From Bacteroidota bacterium (lineage in GTDB: Bacteria; Bacteroidota; Bacteroidia; Bacteroidales; VadinHA17): a stretch of 8,788 nucleotides of DNA. A model generated the notes under the pieces. The model was not told the DNA's origin, searched no databases, and worked only from the letters and a program-made list of their open reading frames with translations. The stretch covers positions 1-8,788 of the forward strand of contig JAUWPX010000040.1 of the NCBI GenBank assembly GCA_030611395.1, in the 5' to 3' direction. A program made the translations under genes and the position numbers. Below, piece after piece: positions 1 through 6,741 of the stretch. The first letter of the stretch is position 1; every line of letters starts with the position of its first letter.

Positions 1-167
1 GCGTGGTATTTAACTTGTTTGCGATTGAAGGTTATTCACATAAGGAGATAAGTGCTTTGTTGGAAATATCTGAAGGGACATCAAAATCAAATTTATCCCG
101 GGCCAGGGCAATATTACAGGAAAAATTGGCAAATTATAACAAAAATTTAAAGAATCAGGTTGGTTAA
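1..167 (+). CDS. ECF-type RNA polymerase sigma factor, C-terminal fragment (region 4)
   Basis: This is the 3' end of a gene that enters from the left edge; the reading frame starts at base 3 and ends at the TAA at 165-167. The 54 visible residues begin VVFNLFAIEGYSHKEISALL and continue through a segment with SEGTSKSNLSRARAILQ. This is the helix-turn-helix of sigma region 4, which reads the -35 (in Bacteroidota, -33) promoter element. The pattern F-L-x(3)-EGYSHKEI, then GTSKS and RARAILQ, is typical of the ECF sigma factors abundant in Bacteroidota. Region 2 lies outside the window, so the ECF subfamily cannot be assigned. The stop codon shares one base with the next ATG (TAATG), so the two genes are very probably translationally coupled, and the downstream product is its likely anti-sigma partner. 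Confidence 0.88.
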   Translation, partial: VVFNLFAIEGYSHKEISALLEISEGTSKSNLSRARAILQEKLANYNKNLKNQVG

Positions 168-1516
168 TGGATTTTAGAGAGGAAAATATTGACAGATTAT
201 TCAGGGAAGGACTGAAGAATTTTGAGGTTGCACCACCTTCTGAAGTATGGGAAGGGGTAAAACAGGCCCGTACATATAAAAAGAAAGGAATTCTTCCAAT
301 CTTCAGGTACGCTGCAGCAGCTGTGGCGATGCTGTTGGTAGTGGGGTCTTTATATACAATAATCAATAAACACAAACCAGGTGAATTAGTTGCAGGGAAT
401 TTAAAGGATGAAATTAAGTCTGTAGAAACGGTTGCGCAGGAAAATACAGATGCTGAAAAACCGCTTATTGCTGAAACACAAATAAATATTGCTAAAGTAG
501 AATCAGAAGATATTTCACCTGATAAAGTTTTTCAGACCCGTGAACCGGTCAATATCCGGGATGATGCAAATACACTTCTACTGGCAGAGAATTATTTTCT
601 AATCGAATCAAAAAATCTTAGTCCTTTCGTGGATGGCAAATCAATAATCCTCAATTTGAAGGTTGCTTTCAGTGATAAAGGAAGCCCCTTATTTAATGAT
701 TTTGCGAATGAAGCCATCCATCCTGAGATTGAAAACAATGGTGGTTGGTCATTTGGAGCTAAATTTTCTCCTCTTTATTCTTCCAGGAATGTTACGATGA
801 GTATGCCCGGTAATTTTAAAGAGATGTATGATAATGTGGAAGAAGGAGTAATTGCTTTTTCAGGCGGGTTCAATTTCAAATATAAACACGCTGATAGAAT
901 TAGTGTTCATGTCGGGTTGTTTTATTCAAGAATGGGGCAGAAGATTACTGACTTAATAGCTTTTGATGTTCCCCCTTATATTGCAAGTAAATTACCTGTG
1001 AAAGGGCCAAACAGAATAATGCTTAACAGTTCATTTGGTCCGGTAGTGGTACCTGAAACAAGTTTGTACGTTGAAGATATGACGGTTGCAAGGGTGGAAA
1101 ACAGTTATTCCTCAGATTATTTTGATCCGGTAAAAGAAGGGTTGATAGGTTTTAATCCAGAAATAACACAGAGTTTTGAATATATTGAAATACCTTTACT
1201 TATAAGCTATAAAGTAATTGACAGGGTAATAGATTTTCAACTTCTCGGAGGTGTGAGTTCAAACATGCTTGTGGGTAATAATGTTTTTGCAGAATTTGAT
1301 GGTCAAAGAATTAGTCTGGGGAAAACAGACGATATTAGTAAATTTAATTATAGCAGTGTTATCGGATTTGGTATTGAATACGGATTCTCAGATCAATTAT
1401 CATTCAGTATTGAACCTACTTTTAAATACTACCTTAATTCGTTTTCGTCAGGAACCAGACTTCATGTTCATCCGTTTTCTGTTGGACTGTTTTCCGGCGT
1501 AAGTTATAAGTTCTAA
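167..1516 (+). CDS. Putative dual membrane-spanning anti-sigma factor with C-terminal outer-membrane beta-barrel
   Basis: This 449-residue protein has four parts. Residues 1-47 are a charged cytoplasmic head (LFREGLKNFEVAPPSEVWEG), a form that recurs in Bacteroidota anti-sigma-like proteins. Residues about 48-66 (YAAAAVAMLLVVGSLYTII) form one transmembrane helix preceded by KKK, which predicts a cytoplasmic N-terminus. Residues about 67-190 are a polar, low-complexity linker that could cross the periplasm. Residues about 193-449 look like an outer-membrane barrel of the PorT-like or OmpA-like type, with alternating strands (GGWSFGAKFSPLYSS, IEIPLLISYKV, LSFSIEPTFKYYL) and a terminal aromatic (GVSYKF). 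No signal peptidase site is evident. The ATG at 167 overlaps the sigma stop codon. From established knowledge, B. thetaiotaomicron Dma proteins have this architecture and sit beside ECF sigma genes. I infer that this protein holds the upstream sigma factor inactive and senses the state of the outer membrane. The ligand and regulon are unknown. Confidence 0.72.
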   Translation: MDFREENIDRLFREGLKNFEVAPPSEVWEGVKQARTYKKKGILPIFRYAAAAVAMLLVVGSLYTIINKHKPGELVAGNLKDEIKSVETVAQENTDAEKPLIAETQINIAKVESEDISPDKVFQTREPVNIRDDANTLLLAENYFLIESKNLSPFVDGKSIILNLKVAFSDKGSPLFNDFANEAIHPEIENNGGWSFGAKFSPLYSSRNVTMSMPGNFKEMYDNVEEGVIAFSGGFNFKYKHADRISVHVGLFYSRMGQKITDLIAFDVPPYIASKLPVKGPNRIMLNSSFGPVVVPETSLYVEDMTVARVENSYSSDYFDPVKEGLIGFNPEITQSFEYIEIPLLISYKVIDRVIDFQLLGGVSSNMLVGNNVFAEFDGQRISLGKTDDISKFNYSSVIGFGIEYGFSDQLSFSIEPTFKYYLNSFSSGTRLHVHPFSVGLFSGVSYKF

Positions 1517-1575
1517 CTCTTCAAACCGGTACACAATTCTTTATCCTTTCCTTTCCCTGTTTAAGTAAAAAGAGG

Positions 1576-1583
1576 TACTTTTG
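1576..1583 (+). promoter_or_regulatory. Candidate Bacteroidota -7 promoter element for uvrA
   Basis: TACTTTTG fits the Bacteroidota -7 consensus TAnnTTTG. Transcription would start near 1590, giving a leader of about 64 bases before the uvrA TTG. I see no good TTTG at the -33 distance; the region there is CT-rich. In AT-rich DNA such an octamer can occur by chance, so this is only a candidate. Confidence 0.35.
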
Positions 1584-1589
1584 TAAGTT

Positions 1590-1620
1590 TCGATATAATT
1601 GCATGATTAATATCGATATT
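1590..1620. promoter_or_regulatory. Dyad and palindrome in the uvrA leader (possible operator or hairpin)
   Basis: TCGATAT at 1590-1596 is repeated in inverted form as ATATCGA at 1610-1616, with a 13-base spacer. The right arm lies within a perfect 12-bp palindrome, AATATCGATATT (1609-1620). CGATAT also occurs twice in direct orientation, at 1591 and 1614, 23 bp apart, which is about two helical turns. The dyad begins where the predicted transcript would start. It could be an operator overlapping +1 or a weak 5' hairpin. No known repressor motif was recognised. Confidence 0.35.
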
Positions 1621-1653
1621 GAGGGGAAAAGTATCATAACTTATTCTAATTAA

Positions 1654-4485
1654 TTGAAAGTAAAAGATCAAACTTCAGGTATTATCGTTTTAGGTGCCCG
1701 CGAGCACAATCTAAAGAATATTGATGTTTTTATTCCAAGGAACAAACTAACTGTAATTACCGGACTCAGTGGCAGTGGTAAATCATCTCTGGCTTTCGAT
1801 ACAATTTATGCCGAAGGACAAAGGAGATATATGGAAACCCTTTCTGCTTATGCAAGGCAGTTTATAGGAGGTATGGAAAGACCTGAAGTAGATAAAATAC
1901 AAGGCCTCAGTCCGGTGATCTCTATAGAACAAAAATCAACTAATAAAAATCCACGGTCAACCGTTGGTACTATTACCGAAATATATGATTTCTTAAGATT
2001 ATTATATGCAAGGGCAGGACTTGCATATTCCTGGAAGACCGGTGAAAAAATGGTGAAGTATACCGATGAACAAATTATCACCTTAATGTCTGACAGGTAT
2101 AAAGACAAAAATATAATGATCCTGGCACCTTTGGTGAAAGGCAGAAAAGGTCATTATAAAGAACTTTTTGAAGGGATAAGGAGAAAAGGGTTTCTTCATG
2201 TAAGGATAGATGGAGAGATTAAAGAACTGGTGCCGGGAATGAAGGTTGACAGGTACAAAATTCACAATATTGAAACAGTTATAGATAAGATCAAAGTTGA
2301 AAATACTTCGTCAGGGAGATTGAGAAAATCTATTCAAATTGCTCTTGAACAAGGGGATGGGATTTTAATGGTGCTTTTATCTGATGATGTACATTACTAT
2401 AGCAGGCATCTTATGTGTCCGACAACCGGCATTTCCTATAATGAACCTGCTCCTCATACATTCTCATTTAATTCTCCACAAGGAGCCTGCCCGGTATGTA
2501 ATGGTCTGGGAACTGTTCCTGAAGTGGATGTTAAGAAAATTATTCCCGACCGCTCAAAAAGTATTAGAAAAGGGGGCATTGAACCTATGGGAAAATACAG
2601 GAATATCCTTGTTTTCTGGCAATTGGAAGCTATTGCTGAAAAATATGGTTTTAATCTGGATACGCCCATTGCTAAAATTCCTAAAGAAGCACTTCATATT
2701 ATCCTGTATGGCTCAGAGGAGCCGTTTAAGTTATCCAACACTCCCCTGGGAGTCTCGTCAAATTATTTCCTTAGCTTTGAAGGGGTTGTAAACTATATTG
2801 GGAGTTTATACCAGAATGGGAATAATTCAAAAAACAGGAAAAGATGGACTCATCAGTATATTAAACACTCAATTTGTACTGAATGTAAAGGGGCACGGCT
2901 TAAAAAGGAAGCAAGATATTTTAAAATATATGATAAAAACATTGCTGAGCTTTCAGGGATGGATATAAGGGCGTTGTCGCAGTGGATTGACAATGTTGAA
3001 AACCATCTTGCCGGAAGGCAGAAATTAATTGCCTCCGAAATTCTTAAAGAGATCAAAACAAGATTATTCTTTCTGCTCGATATTGGATTGGAATATCTTT
3101 CACTTGACAGAACAGCCAGAAGCCTTTCGGGAGGTGAAAGCCAGAGAATCAGACTGGCGACCCAAATTGGATCACAACTGGTTAATGTTCTTTATATACT
3201 TGATGAACCAAGTATCGGACTTCATCAGCGTGATAATCACAAACTTATCGAGGCACTAAAAAAACTCAGGGATTCCGGCAATTCAATTATTGTTGTTGAA
3301 CATGACAGGGAAATGATAGTATCAGCAGATCATGTAATAGATATGGGACCTTTTGCCGGTCGACGCGGTGGTGAAGTTGTTGCAGAAGGATCACCCGAAG
3401 ATATACTGAAGAAAAAAACACTTACTTCGGAATACCTTAAAAACACCAAAGAGATAAAAGTTCCATTAACCCGTCGTGAAGGTAAAGGTGTTTCTCTTAG
3501 GATAAATGGAGCGAGAGGGAATAACTTAAAGTCTATAACTGTGAATTTCCCGATAGGTAAATTTATTTGTGTTACAGGTGTTTCAGGGAGTGGTAAATCA
3601 AGCCTCGTAAATATGACCCTGCATCCTATTCTCGCAAAGCAGTTATACAGATCGGGAAAAGAATCCCTACCCTATGACCATCTCTATGGAGTTGAATATA
3701 TTGACAAGGTTATTGAAGTAAATCAATCACCTCTTGGCAGAACACCCAGATCAAATCCTGCTACATATACAGGATTGTTTTCCCTTATAAGGAAATTATT
3801 TGAACAGACACCGGAAGCAAAAATAAGGGGATACAAATCCGGACGGTTTTCCTTTAATGTTAAGGGTGGCAGATGCGAAACATGCCAGGGAGCAGGAGTG
3901 ATGAAAATTGAGATGAATTTCCTGCCGGATGTACATGTACGTTGTAAAGATTGTAATGCCAAAAGATATAACAGGGAAACGCTTGAGGTTAAGTATAAAG
4001 GTAAATCTATTAGTGATGTATTGGATATGTCTATAAATCAGGCAGTTGATTTTTTTGAAAATATTCCATCTATACGTCAGAAAATAAAAACTCTTCAGGA
4101 TGTAGGTCTTGGTTATGTGAGGCTGGGACAACCATCAACCACTCTCTCGGGTGGAGAATCACAGAGAGTGAAATTAGCCACCGAGCTTTCGAAAAGAGAT
4201 ACCGGAAAAACACTATACATACTTGATGAACCTACAACGGGTCTCCATTTTGAAGATATCAGAGTATTACTTAAGGTACTGAACAGCCTTGTAGATAAGG
4301 GGAATACAATAATTGTAATTGAACATAATCTGGATGTGATCAAAATGGCCGACCATATAATTGATCTTGGTATTGGCGGGGGGCAAAGGGGAGGTAATGT
4401 AATTGCTGAAGGAACACCTGAAAAAATAGTCCGGATAAATAAAAGCTATACCGGACAATATTTGAAAGAAGTACTGAATTTGTAA
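1654..4485 (+). CDS. uvrA: UvrA, excinuclease ABC subunit A
   Basis: UvrA is the DNA-damage-sensing ATPase of nucleotide excision repair; as a dimer it delivers UvrB to lesions. The protein is 943 residues, close to the usual 940. The first ATPase half has Walker A GLSGSGKS (37-44), signature LSGGESQR (491-498) and Walker B LYILDEP (513-519). The second has Walker A GVSGSGKS (642-649), signature LSGGESQR (831-838) and Walker B LYILDEP (854-860). The C-terminal zinc finger is intact (C741, C744, C764, C767). In the N-terminal one, C279 and C282 are present, but the partner pair is C255-P-T-T258, with one cysteine missing. C408 and C411 form a further CxxC. The start is TTG: an in-frame TAA lies immediately before it (1651-1653), the conserved GAREHNLKNIDV segment follows at 14-25, and the first internal Met comes after Walker A. 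The LOG gene follows 46 bp downstream on the same strand and may share its transcript. Confidence 0.97.
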   Translation: MKVKDQTSGIIVLGAREHNLKNIDVFIPRNKLTVITGLSGSGKSSLAFDTIYAEGQRRYMETLSAYARQFIGGMERPEVDKIQGLSPVISIEQKSTNKNPRSTVGTITEIYDFLRLLYARAGLAYSWKTGEKMVKYTDEQIITLMSDRYKDKNIMILAPLVKGRKGHYKELFEGIRRKGFLHVRIDGEIKELVPGMKVDRYKIHNIETVIDKIKVENTSSGRLRKSIQIALEQGDGILMVLLSDDVHYYSRHLMCPTTGISYNEPAPHTFSFNSPQGACPVCNGLGTVPEVDVKKIIPDRSKSIRKGGIEPMGKYRNILVFWQLEAIAEKYGFNLDTPIAKIPKEALHIILYGSEEPFKLSNTPLGVSSNYFLSFEGVVNYIGSLYQNGNNSKNRKRWTHQYIKHSICTECKGARLKKEARYFKIYDKNIAELSGMDIRALSQWIDNVENHLAGRQKLIASEILKEIKTRLFFLLDIGLEYLSLDRTARSLSGGESQRIRLATQIGSQLVNVLYILDEPSIGLHQRDNHKLIEALKKLRDSGNSIIVVEHDREMIVSADHVIDMGPFAGRRGGEVVAEGSPEDILKKKTLTSEYLKNTKEIKVPLTRREGKGVSLRINGARGNNLKSITVNFPIGKFICVTGVSGSGKSSLVNMTLHPILAKQLYRSGKESLPYDHLYGVEYIDKVIEVNQSPLGRTPRSNPATYTGLFSLIRKLFEQTPEAKIRGYKSGRFSFNVKGGRCETCQGAGVMKIEMNFLPDVHVRCKDCNAKRYNRETLEVKYKGKSISDVLDMSINQAVDFFENIPSIRQKIKTLQDVGLGYVRLGQPSTTLSGGESQRVKLATELSKRDTGKTLYILDEPTTGLHFEDIRVLLKVLNSLVDKGNTIIVIEHNLDVIKMADHIIDLGIGGGQRGGNVIAEGTPEKIVRINKSYTGQYLKEVLNL

Positions 4486-4531
4486 TTTTTATGGAAATTA
4501 ATTTAGAAATATAACTAAAATATACTGGATT

Positions 4532-5245
4532 ATGACATCAAGTAATGAGGAAAAAATAAAACATGCCTTTGAGCAAAAAGACTGGAATGAAATAAAGACA
4601 GCTGATTCATGGAAAGTATTCAAGATACTATCTGAATTTGTTGAGGGTTTTGAAAAAATGGCACGAATAGGTCCATGTGTTTCAATATTTGGTTCAGCAA
4701 GAACACAGCCTGATAATAAATACTTTAAACTTTCAGAAGATATAGCATTTAAACTTACACAAAGGGGCTATGGGGTGATTACAGGTGGGGGACCTGGGAT
4801 TATGGAGGCAGCAAATATGGGAGCTAAGAAAGGGAAGGGCCGGTCGGTTGGTATTAATATTTCTCTACCTTTTGAACAGGAATCTAATTTATTTATTGAT
4901 CCTGATAAGCTAATTACTTTCGATCACTTTTTTGTAAGGAAAGTAATGTTTATGAAGTATGCACAGGGTTTTATCGTTCTTCCCGGTGGATTTGGAACTT
5001 TTGACGAGCTTTTTGAAGCCATTACCCTTATCCAGACTGAAAAAATAGGGAAATTTCCAATTATTCTTGTTGGTTCATCGTATTGGGACGGTTTGATTAA
5101 ATGGATCAAAGAAACTGTGATTGAACAGGAAAATAATGTTAGTCATAAAGACCTTGATCTTTTTCAGATTGCAGATGAAGCCACCGAAGTAGTGGATATG
5201 ATAGATAAATTCTATTCAAAGTACATGCTGAGTCCAAACTTTTAA
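4532..5245 (+). CDS. LOG family protein (TIGR00730 Rossmann fold), probable nucleoside 5'-monophosphate phosphoribohydrolase
   Basis: This 237-residue protein belongs to the LOG family, once mislabelled lysine decarboxylase. Family members cleave the N-glycosidic bond of AMP or cytokinin nucleotides to give the free base and ribose 5-phosphate. Both hallmark motifs are present: GGGPGIMEAAN at 85-95, which binds phosphate, and PGGFGTFDE at 151-159, which holds the catalytic Glu and the nucleotide-binding loop. A Rossmann-type strand CVSIFGSAR precedes them. About 45 residues before that strand form a charged helical extension not found in the shortest LOG proteins. No signal peptide is seen, so it should be cytosolic. 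The ATG at 4532 lies 46 bp after uvrA with no terminator between, so co-transcription is likely. In a bacterium a role in nucleotide turnover is more plausible than cytokinin production, but the substrate cannot be told from sequence. Confidence 0.9.
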   Translation: MTSSNEEKIKHAFEQKDWNEIKTADSWKVFKILSEFVEGFEKMARIGPCVSIFGSARTQPDNKYFKLSEDIAFKLTQRGYGVITGGGPGIMEAANMGAKKGKGRSVGINISLPFEQESNLFIDPDKLITFDHFFVRKVMFMKYAQGFIVLPGGFGTFDELFEAITLIQTEKIGKFPIILVGSSYWDGLIKWIKETVIEQENNVSHKDLDLFQIADEATEVVDMIDKFYSKYMLSPNF

Positions 5246-5260
5246 CCCGTAACTCGTAAC
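5244..5260. repeat. Short 7-bp period repeat in the convergent LOG/smpB junction
   Basis: AACCCGTAACTCGTAAC contains ACCCGTA (5245-5251), then ACTCGTA (5252-5258), then the start of a third unit (AC). It begins within the LOG stop codon and fills most of the 26-bp gap before the smpB stop. Only about 2.3 units are present, so it is weak by itself. Confidence 0.5.
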
Positions 5261-5271
5261 ATCTTTAACCT

Positions 5272-5727
5272 TTATTGATCTGATCTTTTTTCCCTGTCCA
5301 TTTCCCTTTTAGCATCTTTTTGTTTTATATCCTCTCTTTTATCATATTCCCTTTTTCCTTTTGCCAGTGCTATTTCAAGTTTTGTAAGTCCTCTTTCATT
5401 CAGGAAAAGCCTTGTTGCAATAATAGTATTCCCCGACTCTTTTGTATTCCTTTCTAATTTATTTAGCTCCTTACGGTTAAGAAGCAGTTTCCTGGTTCTC
5501 TTCGGATCGTGATTGTAAAAAGAACCAAATTTGTATTCAGAAATATGCAGTCCCGTGACAAATAATTCATGGTTGATAAAATGGCAATATGAATCCACCA
5601 GGCTGGCTTTGCCAAAACGGATCGATTTTATTTCGGTTCCGGTTAGAATAATACCGGCTGTATACTTCTCTATAAAGAAATAATCGAAAGAAGCCTTTTT
5701 GCTTTTTATGTTTATTAACTGACTCAT
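5272..5727 (-). CDS. smpB: SmpB, SsrA (tmRNA)-binding protein
   Basis: SmpB binds tmRNA and brings it to stalled ribosomes for trans-translation and tagging of incomplete proteins. From the ATG at 5725-5727 the product is 151 residues. Family motifs are GTEIKSIR at 30-37, KASLVDSY at 40-47, HDPKRTRKLLL at 73-83 (tmRNA contact region) and LEIALAKGKREYDKRE at 117-132. A highly charged tail of about 19 residues follows; in SmpB this tail enters the empty mRNA channel and turns helical. A TTG 12 bases upstream (5737-5739) is in frame and would add MRNY, but the family usually begins close to the first conserved strand and this TTG lies inside a possible promoter box, so I chose the ATG. The gene converges on the LOG gene and diverges from miaA. 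The tmRNA gene itself is not in this window. Confidence 0.96.
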   Translation of the reverse strand: MSQLINIKSKKASFDYFFIEKYTAGIILTGTEIKSIRFGKASLVDSYCHFINHELFVTGLHISEYKFGSFYNHDPKRTRKLLLNRKELNKLERNTKESGNTIIATRLFLNERGLTKLEIALAKGKREYDKREDIKQKDAKREMDREKRSDQ

Positions 5728-5736
5728 ATAGTTGCG

Positions 5737-5744
5737 CAAATATA
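5737..5744 (-). promoter_or_regulatory. Candidate -7 promoter element for smpB
   Basis: On the minus strand this reads TATATTTG, matching TAnnTTTG. If used, the transcript would begin only a few bases before the smpB ATG at 5727, giving a very short leader. No -33 TTTG is seen at the expected distance, so confidence is low. It mirrors the box at 5780-5787. Confidence 0.25.
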
Positions 5745-5779
5745 AGAAAACAGTACCAAAAGCAGAAGAGGTAAAAAAG

Positions 5780-5787
5780 TATATTTG
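5780..5787 (+). promoter_or_regulatory. Candidate -7 promoter element for miaA
   Basis: TATATTTG matches TAnnTTTG, and a start near 5793 would give a leader of about 15-20 bases before the miaA ATG at 5810. A second match, TAATTTTG, lies at 5798-5805 but is too near the ATG to be the main one. No clear -33 element is visible. The region has no other gene to serve, so a promoter for miaA must lie close by. Confidence 0.35.
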
Positions 5788-5809
5788 TAAATTTGTATAA
5801 TTTTGAATA

Positions 5810-6730
5810 ATGGCTGAAAAATATAATATGATAACGATCCTTGGTGCAACAGCATCTGGTAAAACGGCATTGGCTGCTAATGTAGCATACCGGATGAATG
5901 GTGAAATTATCAGTGCAGATTCAAGACAGGTTTACAGGAATATGGATATTGGAACAGGTAAAGACTATGGTGATTACATTATTGAAGGCAGGGAAGTTCC
6001 ATGCCATCTTGTAGATATCTGCAATGCCGGGGAGAAGTATTCTGTGTACAGGTATCAGAAAGATTTCCTTACTGTATATAATGAAATTTCAGGTAGAAAC
6101 AAACTATCGGTACTGTGTGGTGGTACCGGAATGTATATTGAAAGTGTTCTGAAAGGATACAGATTACTAAAGGTCCCTGTGAATAAAGACCTGAGAGATA
6201 ATTTGGAAAGAAAAACCATGGATGAAATGAAAGATATCCTGGAAGGCTATGGAGATTTGCATAATATCACCGATATTTCACAAAGGAAAAGACTTGTAAG
6301 GGCTATTGAAATTGCAAAGTATTATTCTGACCATAATATTGAAGAAGAAGAGTTTCCGGAGATTAATTCTCTTGTTGCAGGTATAAAATTTGACAGGAAT
6401 TCGAGGAGAGAAAGAATCACTGAACGCTTAAAAGACAGGTTAAAAAGTGGTATGATAGAAGAGGTTAAAAGCCTGCTTGAATCAGGTGTCTCTGCTGAAA
6501 CATTGATCTATTACGGTCTTGAATACAAATTTATTACCCGGCACATACAGGGGGAGTTAAGTTATGATGAAATGTTCAGTCAGCTTGAAACATCAATTCA
6601 CAGGTTTGCAAAAAGGCAAATGACCTGGTTTAGACGAATGGAAAAAAATGGAATTGAAATCAAATGGCTGGATGGATATTTGCCTTTAGAAAAAAAGGTT
6701 GAAAAAATAATGGAATGGTATTACGGATAA
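5810..6730 (+). CDS. miaA: MiaA-type tRNA dimethylallyltransferase
   Basis: MiaA transfers a dimethylallyl group from DMAPP to N6 of A37 in tRNAs that read codons starting with U, which steadies codon-anticodon pairing. The protein is 306 residues, slightly shorter than the usual 310-320. The P-loop GATASGKT is at 12-19, and the catalytic-Asp region SADSRQVYRNMDIGTGKD starts at 35 (D37). GGTGMYIES is at 104-112, the tRNA-contact motif SQRKRLVRAIE at 157-167, and the C-terminal RFAKRQMTWFRR at 265-276. Two places depart from the common form: GTGKDYGDY where most MiaA have GTAKP-like sequence, and YYGLEYKF (234-241) where GYRE/GYRQ is usual. Bacteroides genomes can carry two miaA genes, and this one may be the divergent paralogue. 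It starts 82 bp from the divergent smpB and ends 42 bp from a convergent peptidase gene. Confidence 0.92.
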   Translation: MAEKYNMITILGATASGKTALAANVAYRMNGEIISADSRQVYRNMDIGTGKDYGDYIIEGREVPCHLVDICNAGEKYSVYRYQKDFLTVYNEISGRNKLSVLCGGTGMYIESVLKGYRLLKVPVNKDLRDNLERKTMDEMKDILEGYGDLHNITDISQRKRLVRAIEIAKYYSDHNIEEEEFPEINSLVAGIKFDRNSRRERITERLKDRLKSGMIEEVKSLLESGVSAETLIYYGLEYKFITRHIQGELSYDEMFSQLETSIHRFAKRQMTWFRRMEKNGIEIKWLDGYLPLEKKVEKIMEWYYG

Positions 6731-6741
6731 CCTGTTTTGTT

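Noticed and set aside
10..375. Open frame of 121 codons on the minus strand across the sigma/anti-sigma overlap
   Set aside because: It is antisense to two well-supported genes and has no recognisable domain.
1517..1575. CT-rich stretch after the anti-sigma gene as a terminator or repeat
   Set aside because: There is no stable hairpin, and CTTTC occurs only about twice; nothing supportable.
1848..4458. Many short minus-strand open frames, plus alternative plus-strand frames, inside uvrA
   Set aside because: UvrA is conserved along its full length in one frame; the others are shadows with no family resemblance.
4483..4500. Dyad TAATTT-(6)-AAATTA just after uvrA as a terminator
   Set aside because: The six-base stem is all A/T and no U-tract follows, so it is too weak to call.
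5728..5739. SmpB with a four-residue MRNY extension from TTG at 5737-5739
   Set aside because: The ATG at 5727 gives the normal SmpB N-terminus, and the TTG falls in a possible promoter box.
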